Shown piece after piece: positions 25,650-34,766 of a DNA stretch of 64,000 nucleotides. Source of the stretch: UMGS2069 sp900557585. Its GTDB lineage: Bacteria > Bacillota > Clostridia > Christensenellales > UBA1242. Under the pieces are notes generated by a model. It did not search any database and was not told the DNA's origin. It worked only from the letters and a program-made list of their open reading frames with translations. Position 1 is the first letter of the stretch. Each line of letters opens with the position of its first letter. Location of the stretch: positions 37,893 to 101,892 of the forward strand of contig CABSCS010000004.1 in NCBI GenBank assembly GCA_902476355.1, in the 5' to 3' direction. A program made the translations under genes and the position numbers.

Positions 25650-26080
25650 AGGCGATAATCCAGAAAGTTAAAAAAGCAACCCTTTACAGCGAGGGTGAAA
25701 AGTTCAGTGAAATTGGAAATGGAATGCTTGTTTTGTTTGGAGTTTCGGCAAATGATGATGCATCAAAAGTGAAAGCGTTTGCAGAGAAAATCTTGAAACT
25801 TCGCATTTTTGATGATGAAAACGGAAAAACAAACAAAAGCATTTTTGACACAAACGGCGAAATTATGGTTGTAAGCAACTTTACTCTTTATGCTTCACTA
25901 AAAGGAACAAATCGTCCAGATTTCATAAATTCTGCAAAGGCTGAAAAAGCAGAAGAAATTTATAATTTGTTTGTGAAAGAACTTTCAAAACAAATCAAAG
26001 TGAAAACCGGAGTTTTTCGAACATATATGGAGATTGAAACCGTTCTTGACGGCCCCGGAACCTATGAATATGAGGTGTAG
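25646..26080 (+). CDS. dtd: D-aminoacyl-tRNA deacylase (DTD)
   Basis: The 144-aa product fits DTD in length and order: MKAIIQKVKKATL at the start, LVLFGVSANDD, LRIFDDENGKTNKS, then VSNFTLYAS near 73, NRPDF, and LDGPGTYEYEV at the end. DTD removes D-amino acids (and Gly from tRNA-Ala) from mischarged tRNA using the cross-subunit Gly-cisPro motif; the GP pair is present. Two positions differ from the usual SQFTL and NxGPVT: here SNFTL and LDGPGT. The start was chosen from the ATGA overlap and GGGAGAGGAAG upstream. A terminator follows. Confidence 0.92.
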   Translation: MKAIIQKVKKATLYSEGEKFSEIGNGMLVLFGVSANDDASKVKAFAEKILKLRIFDDENGKTNKSIFDTNGEIMVVSNFTLYASLKGTNRPDFINSAKAEKAEEIYNLFVKELSKQIKVKTGVFRTYMEIETVLDGPGTYEYEV

Positions 26081-26151
26081 AGCACAAAAACAAAATTGAT
26101 TTGTCAAAGAAACAAAATTTTGTTTTAAAACTATTATAATATTGATAATTG

Positions 26152-26180
26152 CAGATAATGTGAAAAACATTGTCTGTTTT
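26152..26180 (+). terminator. Terminator after dtd
   Basis: Ten-base-pair stem CAGATAATGT / ACATTGTCTG with one G-U pair and loop GAAAA, then TTTTGTT. Confidence 0.8.
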
Positions 26181-26268
26181 GTTATCTTGAATAAAAATTT
26201 TCAAACCTGTTTTTTGCGATTGAAAATATTTTGTTGCCATGATATAATTTGGCTGAAAGGAGAAAAAT

Positions 26269-27345
26269 ATGTATATAAAAGCAAGCAGAAAGTGGCAGTT
26301 TACGCTTGAAATTGCAATGATTGTTCTTGGAACAATTATAATGGGATTTGGGTTCAGTGTTTTTCTTGAACCAAACGAAATTTCAACCGGTGGATTTTCG
26401 GCACTTTCAATGGTTATCAATGTGTTGTTTGGAAAAATTGGAATAAACAAAATTCCAACATCAGTCATCTATTTGGTGCTCAACATTGGGTTATATTTCT
26501 TGGCACTCAAAACTCTTGGAAAAAGGTTTGCTATAAAGGCGCTCATCGGCATTGTTTCATTTTCACTCAGCATGCAACTTTTTGCACTTATCAAACTTAA
26601 CCTTTCTTTTGAACTTTTGGTTTCTGCAATCTATGGCGGAATCATCATGGGGCTTGGCGTTGGCCTTGTTGTTCGCTTTGGTGGCTCAACTGGCGGGTCT
26701 GATATGATTGCTTGCATCGTGAAAAAGAAAAAGCCCGAAGCAACAATTGGCACACTTATCATTTGCATTGATGCTTTCATCATTCTTTTGTCAACAATCA
26801 CATTCAGCGACGGCGTTCGCCTTTTGCCATACACAATCATTGCACTTGTTTTGAGCATGCTTGTTACAGATTTTGTGAATGATGGATACAAGCAAGTTCG
26901 TGCGGTGAATATTGTAACAACAAAACCAGAAGAACTTTCAGGCGCAATCATGGATAAACTTGCAAGAGGTTGCACTTGTTTGCAGGTTAAAGGAATGCAC
27001 AGCAAAAGTGACCGCTATCAACTTGTTTGCCTTGTAAGTAAATATCAAATTGGACAGTTGAAATCTATCATCAAAGAAATTGATTCAGAGGCATTTGTAT
27101 ATCTTACAAAAGTATCCGAGGTTGTTGGAATTTGGAGTTCGGTTGAAGAAATTCAAAAGGAAACCGAAGGCAAAGATAAAAAAGAAAAACCAAAAAAGAA
27201 ATCTAAAACAAAAGAAGGCAAAGTCCAGGTGCAAGAAACAAATAGTGCTGAAAATGTTTTGCCAGAGGAAAATCAACAAGAAACTATTTCTAGGCAAAAT
27301 GAACAGGAAAATATCCCCAAAGAAAATGGTGGAGAAGATAAATAA
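26269..27345 (+). CDS. YitT-family membrane protein with DUF2179 domain
   Basis: The 358-aa product has an N-terminal block of about six membrane helices with the family motifs FLEPNEISTGGFSAL near residue 36 and VVRFGGSTGGSDMIA near 135. It is followed by a cytosolic DUF2179 domain (residues ~200-285, ARGCTCLQVKGMHSKSDRYQL). After residue 290 a Lys/Glu/Gln-rich tail of about 65 residues is added; it is low-complexity and not typical of the family. Function of the family is unsettled (transport is presumed). AAAGGAG precedes the ATG and TGATATAAT lies at 26241. Confidence 0.9.
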   Translation: MYIKASRKWQFTLEIAMIVLGTIIMGFGFSVFLEPNEISTGGFSALSMVINVLFGKIGINKIPTSVIYLVLNIGLYFLALKTLGKRFAIKALIGIVSFSLSMQLFALIKLNLSFELLVSAIYGGIIMGLGVGLVVRFGGSTGGSDMIACIVKKKKPEATIGTLIICIDAFIILLSTITFSDGVRLLPYTIIALVLSMLVTDFVNDGYKQVRAVNIVTTKPEELSGAIMDKLARGCTCLQVKGMHSKSDRYQLVCLVSKYQIGQLKSIIKEIDSEAFVYLTKVSEVVGIWSSVEEIQKETEGKDKKEKPKKKSKTKEGKVQVQETNSAENVLPEENQQETISRQNEQENIPKENGGEDK

Positions 27346-27365
27346 TTAAATCCAATAAATAAAGT

Positions 27366-27398
27366 AAAAAGGAACACTATTTTGTGTTCCTTTTGTTT
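27366..27398 (+). terminator. Terminator after the YitT gene
   Basis: Stem AAAAGGAACAC / GTGTTCCTTTT with a short T-rich loop. Confidence 0.85.
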
Positions 27399-27528
27399 TT
27401 GTTTATGATGTTTAAAGCGTTATTGATTATGATTGTCAAAGAAATAAAAAAATGTGTAAAGTTTGGAAAAAATAAAAACAAGTTTTGAAGTGTTGAATAA
27501 TTTATGCAAGAAATGAAAATATGGATAT

Positions 27529-27750
27529 ATGGTATATTTTTCATATCATGGAGAAATTAGAAAATTGGTGATGAACGGAGAACTTGAAAAAGTGGTTTTT
27601 GTTGAAAGATACAAGCAAATTTCACCTGCACTTGTTTTGTTATTCAAGACGCATACACCAATGCCTGTAAGGCAACACCGGTTTAAAGAATATAAAGAAT
27701 TTCTTAAAAAATATGGTTTTGAAGTGGAAATTCCAGATAAATATATGTGA
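27529..27750 (+). CDS. Small hypothetical protein
   Basis: The ATG at 27529 gives 73 residues with a basic, partly aromatic composition (ISPALVLLFKTHTPM, then KEYKEFLKKYGFEVEI). No family or motif is recognised. There is no clear ribosome site, and an internal ATG at 27571 could be the true start. It lies between a terminator and a lipoprotein gene. I support it mainly because the frame stays open and the amino acid pattern looks coding. Confidence 0.45.
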   Translation: MVYFSYHGEIRKLVMNGELEKVVFVERYKQISPALVLLFKTHTPMPVRQHRFKEYKEFLKKYGFEVEIPDKYM

Positions 27751-27836
27751 TTTGCGTTTTTTTTGTGAACATTATTTTAATTTTTATGAATATTTATTTT
27801 TGCTTTGGACAGAATTGTTTTTAAAGGAGAAAAAAT

Positions 27837-28259
27837 ATGAAGAAAATTTTAAATGTATTTGCACTTTTGTTTGTTGTTCTTTGTGCTGGGGCATTTGTTG
27901 CCTGCGGAACAAACAACAAAACAAACTCGGTTTCAGAAGACTTTAAGTTCACCTATGTGAAGGGCAGTGCCGAAAAAACGACAGTAAAAGAAAACTATAA
28001 CATTAAAATCAATTTGACAGTTGAAAACCAAAAAGAAGCAGAAAACACTCTTGATGCAACAAAATTTGTGCTTAAACAAGAAGACAAGAAAGTGAACACC
28101 ACATCAGATTTCATGGTTGGTGAAGAAAAGAAAGTTACAATTGCTTTTAAAACGACCGAGAAACAAGAAGTGATGCTTTATCTTGTAACAGCAAAAACGC
28201 TCACTGGTGAATGCGTGCTTTATTATGGTGATGTTCAATTATTCAAAGTTGAAGTTTAA
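27837..28259 (+). CDS. Small lipoprotein
   Basis: The 140-aa product has a signal peptide with lipobox FVAC (Cys near residue 22). A single beta-rich domain follows, rich in Lys, Glu and Thr (KINLTVENQKEAENTLDATK). The domain pattern, with paired long strands and a VGEEKKVTIAFKT segment, resembles DUF4352/immunoglobulin-type surface domains, but I cannot assign it firmly. AAAGGAGAAAAAAT precedes the ATG. It is monocistronic with a terminator right behind it. Confidence 0.85.
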   Translation: MKKILNVFALLFVVLCAGAFVACGTNNKTNSVSEDFKFTYVKGSAEKTTVKENYNIKINLTVENQKEAENTLDATKFVLKQEDKKVNTTSDFMVGEEKKVTIAFKTTEKQEVMLYLVTAKTLTGECVLYYGDVQLFKVEV

Positions 28260-28267
28260 AGCGTAAA

Positions 28268-28302
28268 GACAAAAAACACTATCAAATGATAGTGTTTTTT
28301 TA
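28268..28302 (+). terminator. Terminator after the small lipoprotein gene
   Basis: Stem AAAACACTATCA / TGATAGTGTTTT with a 2-nt centre, then T. Confidence 0.85.
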
Positions 28303-28375
28303 TTGGATTTTTATGATTTTTATTTTATATTTGTAAAATTTGCAATAAATTTGTTTTGATTTATACAAATCAATT

Positions 28376-29431
28376 TTAATTTTGAATAATTTTTATGTTT
28401 TCAAAAGTTTTGTTTGTGTCTTTCAAAACGCTTGCAGTTGCACCTTGTTTTTCTATTGTTGCATTTTTCATATCTGATAAAAGAGAAATTGAACCTTTGA
28501 GCGCAAAAACATTTTCGCCAAAGTCGGCCGGTTTGTTTCCTTCAATATAAACGGCTGTTTGCTCATAGATTGGGATTTTGTTCTCATTTTTCTCGGCTGG
28601 TTCGTTGCTATTTTTCAAAACAAAAGTTGCGTTTGATGATGATTGATTGTTGAGCAGTTTGTCAAGAAGATCTTTCGATGAACTTGTCACCATATAGTTG
28701 ATTTCATATGGTGTTTTGCTATATTTGATTGAAACAAACTGATTTCCACTTTCTGAAAAAGCAAAAGAATTTTGGCGATATAGATTTTCGTTGTTAAGAT
28801 TTATGTTTTGAAAATTTTCTTTGTCGGAACTTTTCACGATAAGAGCGCCACAAATGCCGTTTTCAGAAGTTTTATAGTTCCCAAATGTGTTGCCTTTCAC
28901 AATCATTGGCATTGTGTTTAGCGAGGAGATTTTTCTTGAAAGAATAATTCCGCTTGCACCATCTTCGCTTGTTTTTTCGTCTTTAAGAGAAATGTGATTT
29001 TCTTTCACAACAAGACCACCATCAACAAGGTTTATTCCGATTTTTGTGTTGTTTTCAAGGCTGTTTTCACTTGTGCCTTGGTGAATAATGTCAAGCCCAG
29101 AAATGTTGATTGTATCGTTTTCGCCTGTGCTGTTTATTGTGAAAGAACCATAAAATTTAGGGCTTACATTGTTTTGATTTTTCATTCCAACAATAGATAA
29201 TGGTTTGTTGATAATAATGTTGCGATTTTCTGAAACATCGCTATAAACTTTAATAGTGTCGCCACTTTTTGCATTTTTCACGGCGTCGGAAATAGAAGAA
29301 TAGGAAACATCTTCAATTTTAACTTTTGCATTTTCAGAAAAAGAGTTTCGCTTTTTTGAACACGCAGGAAGCCAGACTGATGCACACATGACAGTCAAAA
29401 GAAGAATAAAAGTTTTAAAAATTCTCTGCAT
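28376..29431 (-). CDS. Lipoprotein with a right-handed beta-helix domain
   Basis: The 351-aa product starts with a signal peptide and lipobox LPAC (Cys near residue 24). Residues ~40-230 read as pectin-lyase-like beta-helix coils: SISDAVKNAKSGDTIKVYSD, then NRNIIINKPLSIVGM, INISGLDI, GLVVKENHISL and VKGNTFGNYK. These proteins bind or process polysaccharide at the cell surface; no catalytic Asp cluster can be identified by eye. AGGTG precedes the ATG. It faces the preceding lipoprotein gene convergently. Confidence 0.8.
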   Translation of the reverse strand: MQRIFKTFILLLTVMCASVWLPACSKKRNSFSENAKVKIEDVSYSSISDAVKNAKSGDTIKVYSDVSENRNIIINKPLSIVGMKNQNNVSPKFYGSFTINSTGENDTINISGLDIIHQGTSENSLENNTKIGINLVDGGLVVKENHISLKDEKTSEDGASGIILSRKISSLNTMPMIVKGNTFGNYKTSENGICGALIVKSSDKENFQNINLNNENLYRQNSFAFSESGNQFVSIKYSKTPYEINYMVTSSSKDLLDKLLNNQSSSNATFVLKNSNEPAEKNENKIPIYEQTAVYIEGNKPADFGENVFALKGSISLLSDMKNATIEKQGATASVLKDTNKTFENIKIIQN

Positions 29432-29560
29432 TTTTCACCTCTTTAATATTTTGTGAAAAACAAAAGAAAATATGTGTTTTGTTGTGAAATTGCACAAGAT
29501 AAATATTATTTTTAGTGTTTAGTTATTGTTTTTGCATTTTTTATTTTGTTTTGAGCAAAA

Positions 29561-29586
29561 AAAGAGAAGCAAATTTGCTTCTCTTT
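29561..29586 (-). terminator. Terminator of typA
   Basis: Palindrome AAAGAGAAGCAAATTTGCTTCTCTTT (two 13-bp arms) with a T-tract in minus-strand reading. Confidence 0.85.
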
Positions 29587-29596
29587 AAATTTGATT

Positions 29597-31426
29597 TTAT
29601 TGACCGTTTTTCTTTCTAAAATCCATTCTTCCTCTTTGAACATGGTCAAGAACAATTTTGCGAAGACGAAGGGAAATTGGAGTTACTTCCAAAAGTTCAT
29701 CTTCATCAAGAAATTCAAGGCATTCTTCAAGAGTGAGTGGTTTCACAGGTTCAAGACGAAGTGCTTCGTCTGATGCAGAAGAACGAATGTTTGTGAGTTG
29801 TTTTTTCTTGCAAACGTTCACAACAATGTCTTCATGTTTTGGGTTGATTCCAACAATCATTCCGCCATAAACGCGAGTTCCTGGGGTGATGAGAAGTTTT
29901 CCACGCTCTTGGGCATTGTAAAGACCATATTGAATTGCGTCGCCAGTTTCATAGGCAACAAGTGCACCGAAGTTGCGGTGTTGAATGTCACCTTTATATG
30001 GTTGATAACTGTCGAACACACTGCTCATTACGCCTTCACCACGAGTGTCGGTCAAGAATTGGTTTTTATATCCAAAAAGTCCACGAGCAGGAATCAAAAA
30101 TTCAAGACGGATTCGGCTTCCTATGTTTGTCATTGAAACAAGGTCGCCTTTTCTTGAACCAATTGTTCCCATAACTGCGCCAACGCTTTCTTCTGGAACG
30201 TCGATAGTAAGGCGGTCGATTGGCTCGCATTTCACGCCGTCAATTTCCTTATAGATAACTTTTGGCATTGAAACTTGAAATTCAAGACCATCACGGCGCA
30301 TGTTTTCAATCAAAATTGAAATGTGCATTTCTCCACGACCAAGAACACGGAAAGTGTCGGCACTGCTAGTTTCGAAAACTTTGAGTGAAAGGTCTTTAAC
30401 GGCTTCTTTCATAAGGCGGTCGCGAAGATGACGGCTGGTTGAATATTTGCCTTCGGTTCCTGCAAATGGGCTGTTGTTTACAGAAAATTCCATTTCAACA
30501 CTTGGTTCACTGATTTTTACGAACTCAACAGCAACTGGATTTTCTTTTTCGGTGATTGTGTCTCCAATTGTAATTTGGTCGGAACCAGACAAGCACACAA
30601 TGTCTCCAATTGTTGCAGAGGTGTATGGAACTCTTTTAAGTCCTTCATGTTGGAAAAGGTTTGTGATTCTGAATTGGAATCTGCGAGCAGGGTCGAAATA
30701 GTTTACAACTGTAACAGTGTCGCCAACTTTAACAGTTCCTTGTTCAATTTTTCCGACAGCAAGTTTTCCAAGAAAGTCGTTTTGTTCGCAAGATGAAACA
30801 AGCATCTGGAAGGGTTTAGATTCGTCACCTTGTGGGGCAGGAATGTGTTCTACAATTGTTTCGAAAAGTGGTTTAAGGTCGGTTCCTTGTTTGTCTGGGT
30901 CAAGCGATGCAATTCCAAGACGAGCAGAACAGAACACAAATGGGCTGTCAAGTTGTTCGTCTGATGCACCAAGATCCATCAAAAGTTCCAAAACCTCATC
31001 AACAACTTCTTTAACTCTTGCGTCTTTACGGTCGATTTTGTTTACAACAACAACAACTTTCAAATTAAGGTCAAGTGCTTTTGACAAAACAAAACGAGTT
31101 TGAGGCATTGTTCCTTCAAATGCGTCAACAACGAGCAAAACGCCATCTACCATTTTCAAAACACGTTCAACCTCTCCGCCAAAGTCTGCGTGACCTGGGG
31201 TGTCGATAACGTTGATTTTAACATCGTTATACATGCAAGCAGCGTTCTTTGAAAGAATTGTGATTCCACGTTCACGTTCAAGAGCGTTCGAGTCCATTAC
31301 GCGGTCTTCAACTTGTTGGTTTTCACGGAAAACCCCGCCTTGTTTCAACATTTCGTTGACAAGAGATGTTTTGCCGTGGTCAACATGGGCAATGATAGCA
31401 ACATTTCGGATTTTATTATTTATCAT
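29597..31426 (-). CDS. typA: Ribosome-associated GTPase TypA/BipA
   Basis: The 609-aa protein is full length for TypA. The P-loop AHVDHGKTS is near residue 14, switch I GITIL near 55, G3 DTPGHADFGGEVERVL near 75, and G4 NKIDR near 128. EF-G-like domains and the TypA-specific C-terminal domain (PKHEDIVVNVCKKKQLTNIR near 535) follow. It binds ribosomes and supports assembly and growth under stress. AGGTGAAAAAAT precedes the start. It is separated from the upstream gene by that gene's terminator, so it probably has its own promoter. Confidence 0.97.
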   Translation of the reverse strand: MINNKIRNVAIIAHVDHGKTSLVNEMLKQGGVFRENQQVEDRVMDSNALERERGITILSKNAACMYNDVKINVIDTPGHADFGGEVERVLKMVDGVLLVVDAFEGTMPQTRFVLSKALDLNLKVVVVVNKIDRKDARVKEVVDEVLELLMDLGASDEQLDSPFVFCSARLGIASLDPDKQGTDLKPLFETIVEHIPAPQGDESKPFQMLVSSCEQNDFLGKLAVGKIEQGTVKVGDTVTVVNYFDPARRFQFRITNLFQHEGLKRVPYTSATIGDIVCLSGSDQITIGDTITEKENPVAVEFVKISEPSVEMEFSVNNSPFAGTEGKYSTSRHLRDRLMKEAVKDLSLKVFETSSADTFRVLGRGEMHISILIENMRRDGLEFQVSMPKVIYKEIDGVKCEPIDRLTIDVPEESVGAVMGTIGSRKGDLVSMTNIGSRIRLEFLIPARGLFGYKNQFLTDTRGEGVMSSVFDSYQPYKGDIQHRNFGALVAYETGDAIQYGLYNAQERGKLLITPGTRVYGGMIVGINPKHEDIVVNVCKKKQLTNIRSSASDEALRLEPVKPLTLEECLEFLDEDELLEVTPISLRLRKIVLDHVQRGRMDFRKKNGQ

Positions 31427-31527
31427 ATTTTTTCACCTGTGAATTTAGATTTTATTATAATATTTATTATATATTATTTTACAATACGAGTCAAAAGTAT
31501 AATTTATTTTGTAAAAAAGTCAATAGA

Positions 31528-31552
31528 AAAAGTGGATTTTTGATCCACTTTT
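31528..31552 (-). terminator. Terminator of the CorC-type gene
   Basis: Stem AAAAGTGGAT / ATCCACTTTT with a 5-nt loop. Confidence 0.85.
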
Positions 31553-31574
31553 CATATTTTTTTGATTTTCAGAT

Positions 31575-32987
31575 TTAGTTTTCTTCGGTTGAAGATTCAT
31601 CTTTTTTGTTTTCAATTGGCTCGCCATTGGTTCCGCGAGTAACGTCAAGTTCAAGTTCAACAATTCTTCTTTCGTCCATTTTGGTAATGGTGAAGTTGAG
31701 AACAGTGATTGTTTGAACATAGTCGTTGTGTTCGTTTAAAATGTCATCAATTGCGGTTACGGTATATTTTGCACCAACCTCTGGAAGAGTTTCTGAAAGT
31801 TCATAGAGCATTCCTCCAACAGAAGAATAGTTGGTTTCTGGAAGGTGCTCAATTTCAAGATAGTCATAAAGGTCTTCAACGCTGGTTTCAGGGTCGACGA
31901 TATATTTGTTTTCGTCAATTTTTGTGATTGGAGTTTTTGTTGGCTCTTCGTCGTCGTGTTCATCATAAATTTCACCAACAACTTCTTCAATTGCGTCTTC
32001 CATTGAAACAATTCCGCTTGTTCCGCCATATTCGTCAAGAACAATAAGAAGATGTTTTTTCTCTTTTTGCATCAAACGGATAACATCGTCAACCTTCATG
32101 GTTTCAGTAACGAAACATGGGGTTGTCATAATGTCTCTGATAACAATTTCCTCGTTTTTGAGATATTTTATCATGAAGTCTTTTTGGTTCAAAACACCAA
32201 TAATGTTGTCTTTATCATTTTCATAAACAGGTATTCTTGAATATTGGTGTTCAATGAAAAGTTCTTTCACAGTGTCAAGCGAATCGCTTACAGAAACGGC
32301 AATCATGTCTACCCTTGGGGTCATGATGTCATAAACTGTCATGGTTTTAATGTCGATTGCGCCTTGCAAAATGTCGGCTTCGTCATTATCAATAACGCCT
32401 TCTTCGTTCATTGTGTCGATGATGCTTTCAAGTTCATCTTCTGTGACGGTTGGGGCGTCATTTTTTTGTTTTCTTGTTGCAAGTTTTTGAAGTCCACCAA
32501 AAACAAAAGTGATTGGTGTTAAAACTTTCATGAGGAAATATAAAAATCCACTGAATGTTAAAGCAACTTTGTCTGGGTTTGCTTTTGAAATAGATTTTGG
32601 CAAAATTTCACCAAAAATAAGAATTATAATTGTCATTATAACAGTGTTCAAAAAGTTTGAAAGAGTAGGGTTCAAAATAAATTTTGAGAACAAGTATGCA
32701 CAAATTGTTGTTGAAGCAATGTTCACAAGGTTGTTTCCAACCAAAATTGTTGAAAGTGCTTTGTCTGAATGTTCACAAACATAAATTGCTCTTCTTGCAC
32801 CTTTTTTCTTTTCGTCGGCATATGAACGAAGACGAAGCATGTTGGCTTTTGTGAAAGCGGTTTCACTTGCCGAAAAGAATGCTGAAAAAACAATCAGAAT
32901 GATAACGCCAACAATGGCAAGTGCATCTGGCCAACCAAAAGATGGAGTCGCAGATGAAATTAAAAAGAATATACCCGAGGGGTCCAT
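31575..32987 (-). CDS. CNNM/CorC-type transporter-associated protein (DUF21-CBS-CorC)
   Basis: The 470-aa protein has an N-terminal DUF21 membrane domain (residues 1-~190; ASETAFTKANMLRLRS near 44 is its signature). A CBS pair follows (~215-335, MTPRVDMIAVSVSDSLDTV then VDDVIRLMQKEKKHLLIVLD), then a CorC/HlyC domain (~350-435, YSSVGGMLYELSETLPEVG). Such proteins act in magnesium or cobalt efflux in the cytoplasmic membrane, though many are labelled hemolysins. The CBS pair likely senses nucleotides. AAGGAG lies 11 nt before the ATG. Confidence 0.93.
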   Translation of the reverse strand: MDPSGIFFLISSATPSFGWPDALAIVGVIILIVFSAFFSASETAFTKANMLRLRSYADEKKKGARRAIYVCEHSDKALSTILVGNNLVNIASTTICAYLFSKFILNPTLSNFLNTVIMTIIILIFGEILPKSISKANPDKVALTFSGFLYFLMKVLTPITFVFGGLQKLATRKQKNDAPTVTEDELESIIDTMNEEGVIDNDEADILQGAIDIKTMTVYDIMTPRVDMIAVSVSDSLDTVKELFIEHQYSRIPVYENDKDNIIGVLNQKDFMIKYLKNEEIVIRDIMTTPCFVTETMKVDDVIRLMQKEKKHLLIVLDEYGGTSGIVSMEDAIEEVVGEIYDEHDDEEPTKTPITKIDENKYIVDPETSVEDLYDYLEIEHLPETNYSSVGGMLYELSETLPEVGAKYTVTAIDDILNEHNDYVQTITVLNFTITKMDERRIVELELDVTRGTNGEPIENKKDESSTEEN

Positions 32988-33130
32988 TTATTTTTTTACT
33001 CCTTAAATGAATAGTATGGGTATTATAGCATATGTTTTTGGTTTTGTAAATAGTTTAACACATATGTGTACGGTTGAAAAAATTTGAAATGTTTGCATTT
33101 TGCAATTTTGTTGCACTTTTAAGGCATGTG

Positions 33131-33139
33131 TGATAAAAT
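33131..33139 (+). promoter_or_regulatory. Extended -10 box directly before the start of the m5C methyltransferase gene
   Basis: TGATAAAAT ends 6 nt before the ATG at 33146, with no Shine-Dalgarno sequence in between. A leaderless transcript is predicted. Confidence 0.55.
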
Positions 33140-33145
33140 CAAATC

Positions 33146-34501
33146 ATGAAAAATTTTCCAGAACAATTTGAAGAAAACATGAAGGCTTTGCTTGGCAAAG
33201 ATTTTGAAAAATATGAGCAAAGCATGCAAATGCCAGCAAAGCGTGGCTTGCGCGCAAATAAAAATTATATTGATGCAAAAACCTTTTGCAATCTTTTTCC
33301 ATATGATGCAAAAAACATTCTTGGCGAAGACAATTTGTTTTGTCTTGAATCTGACGAGAAAATTGGAAACACGGTTTTCCACCATGCGGGGATGATATAT
33401 TTGCAAGAGCCTTCAAGCATGCTTGCAGTTTTGGCACTTGAACCACAAGATGGCGAAAACATTCTTGACCTTTGTTCTGCTCCTGGTGGAAAAACGGGAC
33501 AGATTTTGGAAAAAGACAAAACAGGCATTGTTATTTCAAACGAAATTGTTCGCCCAAGAGCAAATGTTTTGCTTTCAAACATTGAAAGACAAGGTTTCAA
33601 AAATAGCATGGTTACAAGTCTTGCACCCGAAACACTTTCTGGGCTTTTGCCAAACTTTTTTGATAAGATTTTGGTTGATGCTCCTTGTTCGGGAGAGGGA
33701 ATGTTCAGAAAAGAACCTGAAACAGTTTCAGAGTGGAACGCAGGGCTTCCACAGTTCAACCACGAGCGTCAAATGCAAATTTTGAAAGACGCTGACAAAA
33801 TGCTCAAAGAAAACGGAACTCTTGTCTATTCAACTTGCACTTTCAACACAAAAGAAGATGAAGAAACAGCATCACTGTTTGCAAAACAATATGGCTATGA
33901 AATTGTTTCGCTTCCTGAAAATGTGCAAAGTGTTACAATGCCAGCAAAAGATATGAATGGCGAAAAAACTTCACTTGCAAGAAAGTGTTTACCTTTTGGA
34001 AATTTTGGAGAAGGGCAGTTTGTTTGCAAAATGATAAAACGCTCAAAGAACAATGCAGAACCAGTAAGACAAAACAAGGTTCAAGGCATAAGCAAAAGCG
34101 AAACTGAACTTGCAAAACAACTTTTGAAAAGCACAATTGGTGACGATGATTTCTATTTTTATAAATTTGGCGAAAATGTGTATATAAGCAAGGTTCCACT
34201 TCGTGTTCTTCCTTTTGGTGTTGTTTCAATTGGTGTTTGCCTTGGCGAACTGAAAAAAGGAAGAATTGAGCCTGCTCATCAATTTTTCAAAGCATATGGA
34301 AACCAGTTTAAAAACAAAATCAATCTTGAAATTGACAGCCCTCTTCTTTCACGATATTTGCTTGGAAACGAGATTGATTGTGACAAGGAAAATGGCTATG
34401 TTTGCATTTTGTGCACTGGTGTTCCAGTTGGCGGGGGAAAGGTTGTTTCTGGCAAAGTGAAAAACTATTATCCAAAAGGATTGAGAGGTTCAGTCCGTTA
34501 G
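33146..34501 (+). CDS. 16S rRNA m5C methyltransferase of the RsmF/RsmB type
   Basis: The 451-aa product belongs to the NOL1/NOP2/Sun family. It has SAM-binding ILDLCSAPGGKTGQ near residue 107, motif IV DAPCSGEGMFRK near 177, and motif VI LVYSTCTFN near 227. The Cys residues of motifs IV and VI are the catalytic pair that forms a covalent link to the target cytosine. The C-terminal ~150 residues, with PLRVLPFGVVSIGVCLGELKK and a closing pseudouridine-synthase-like segment VPVGGGKV, match RsmF more than RsmB. It modifies 16S rRNA in assembling small subunits. Start chosen from the leaderless promoter arrangement. Confidence 0.92.
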   Translation: MKNFPEQFEENMKALLGKDFEKYEQSMQMPAKRGLRANKNYIDAKTFCNLFPYDAKNILGEDNLFCLESDEKIGNTVFHHAGMIYLQEPSSMLAVLALEPQDGENILDLCSAPGGKTGQILEKDKTGIVISNEIVRPRANVLLSNIERQGFKNSMVTSLAPETLSGLLPNFFDKILVDAPCSGEGMFRKEPETVSEWNAGLPQFNHERQMQILKDADKMLKENGTLVYSTCTFNTKEDEETASLFAKQYGYEIVSLPENVQSVTMPAKDMNGEKTSLARKCLPFGNFGEGQFVCKMIKRSKNNAEPVRQNKVQGISKSETELAKQLLKSTIGDDDFYFYKFGENVYISKVPLRVLPFGVVSIGVCLGELKKGRIEPAHQFFKAYGNQFKNKINLEIDSPLLSRYLLGNEIDCDKENGYVCILCTGVPVGGGKVVSGKVKNYYPKGLRGSVR

Positions 34502-34581
34502 ATGTTTAAAATGGAAAATTAAATCATATTATATATAAATCAATAAAATAAAAAACTGTTGAAAGAAAATTGCCAAAAATG

Positions 34582-34609
34582 TTGACAAAAATGTTTTTTG
34601 GTGTATAAT
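34582..34609 (+). promoter_or_regulatory. Promoter of rplJ-rplL
   Basis: TTGACA (34582-34587), 16-bp spacer, TATAAT (34604-34609). Confidence 0.85.
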
Positions 34610-34631
34610 TACTTTCGTAAATAAAAAATTC

Positions 34632-34730
34632 GTGCCAAAGACAGTAAGTGGCGAACGCCTTAATTTCTTACCGAGGAACAGAAAAAAGAGATTGCTATCC
34701 CTTGTGTTGTTCCCAGCGCAAGGGTTTTTT
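34632..34730 (+). promoter_or_regulatory. L10 leader with attenuator hairpin
   Basis: The leader contains the L10-binding kink-turn sequences CAAAGACAGTAAG and CTTACCGAGG around 34635-34676. It is followed by a terminator-like hairpin CCCTTG / CAAGGG (34699-34704, 34719-34724) and six T. This is the Bacillota form of L10/L12 autoregulation: excess L10 complex binds the leader and stops expression. Confidence 0.85.
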
Positions 34731-34766
34731 ATTTCCACTTCACACGAAAATAGAGGAGGAAATATA

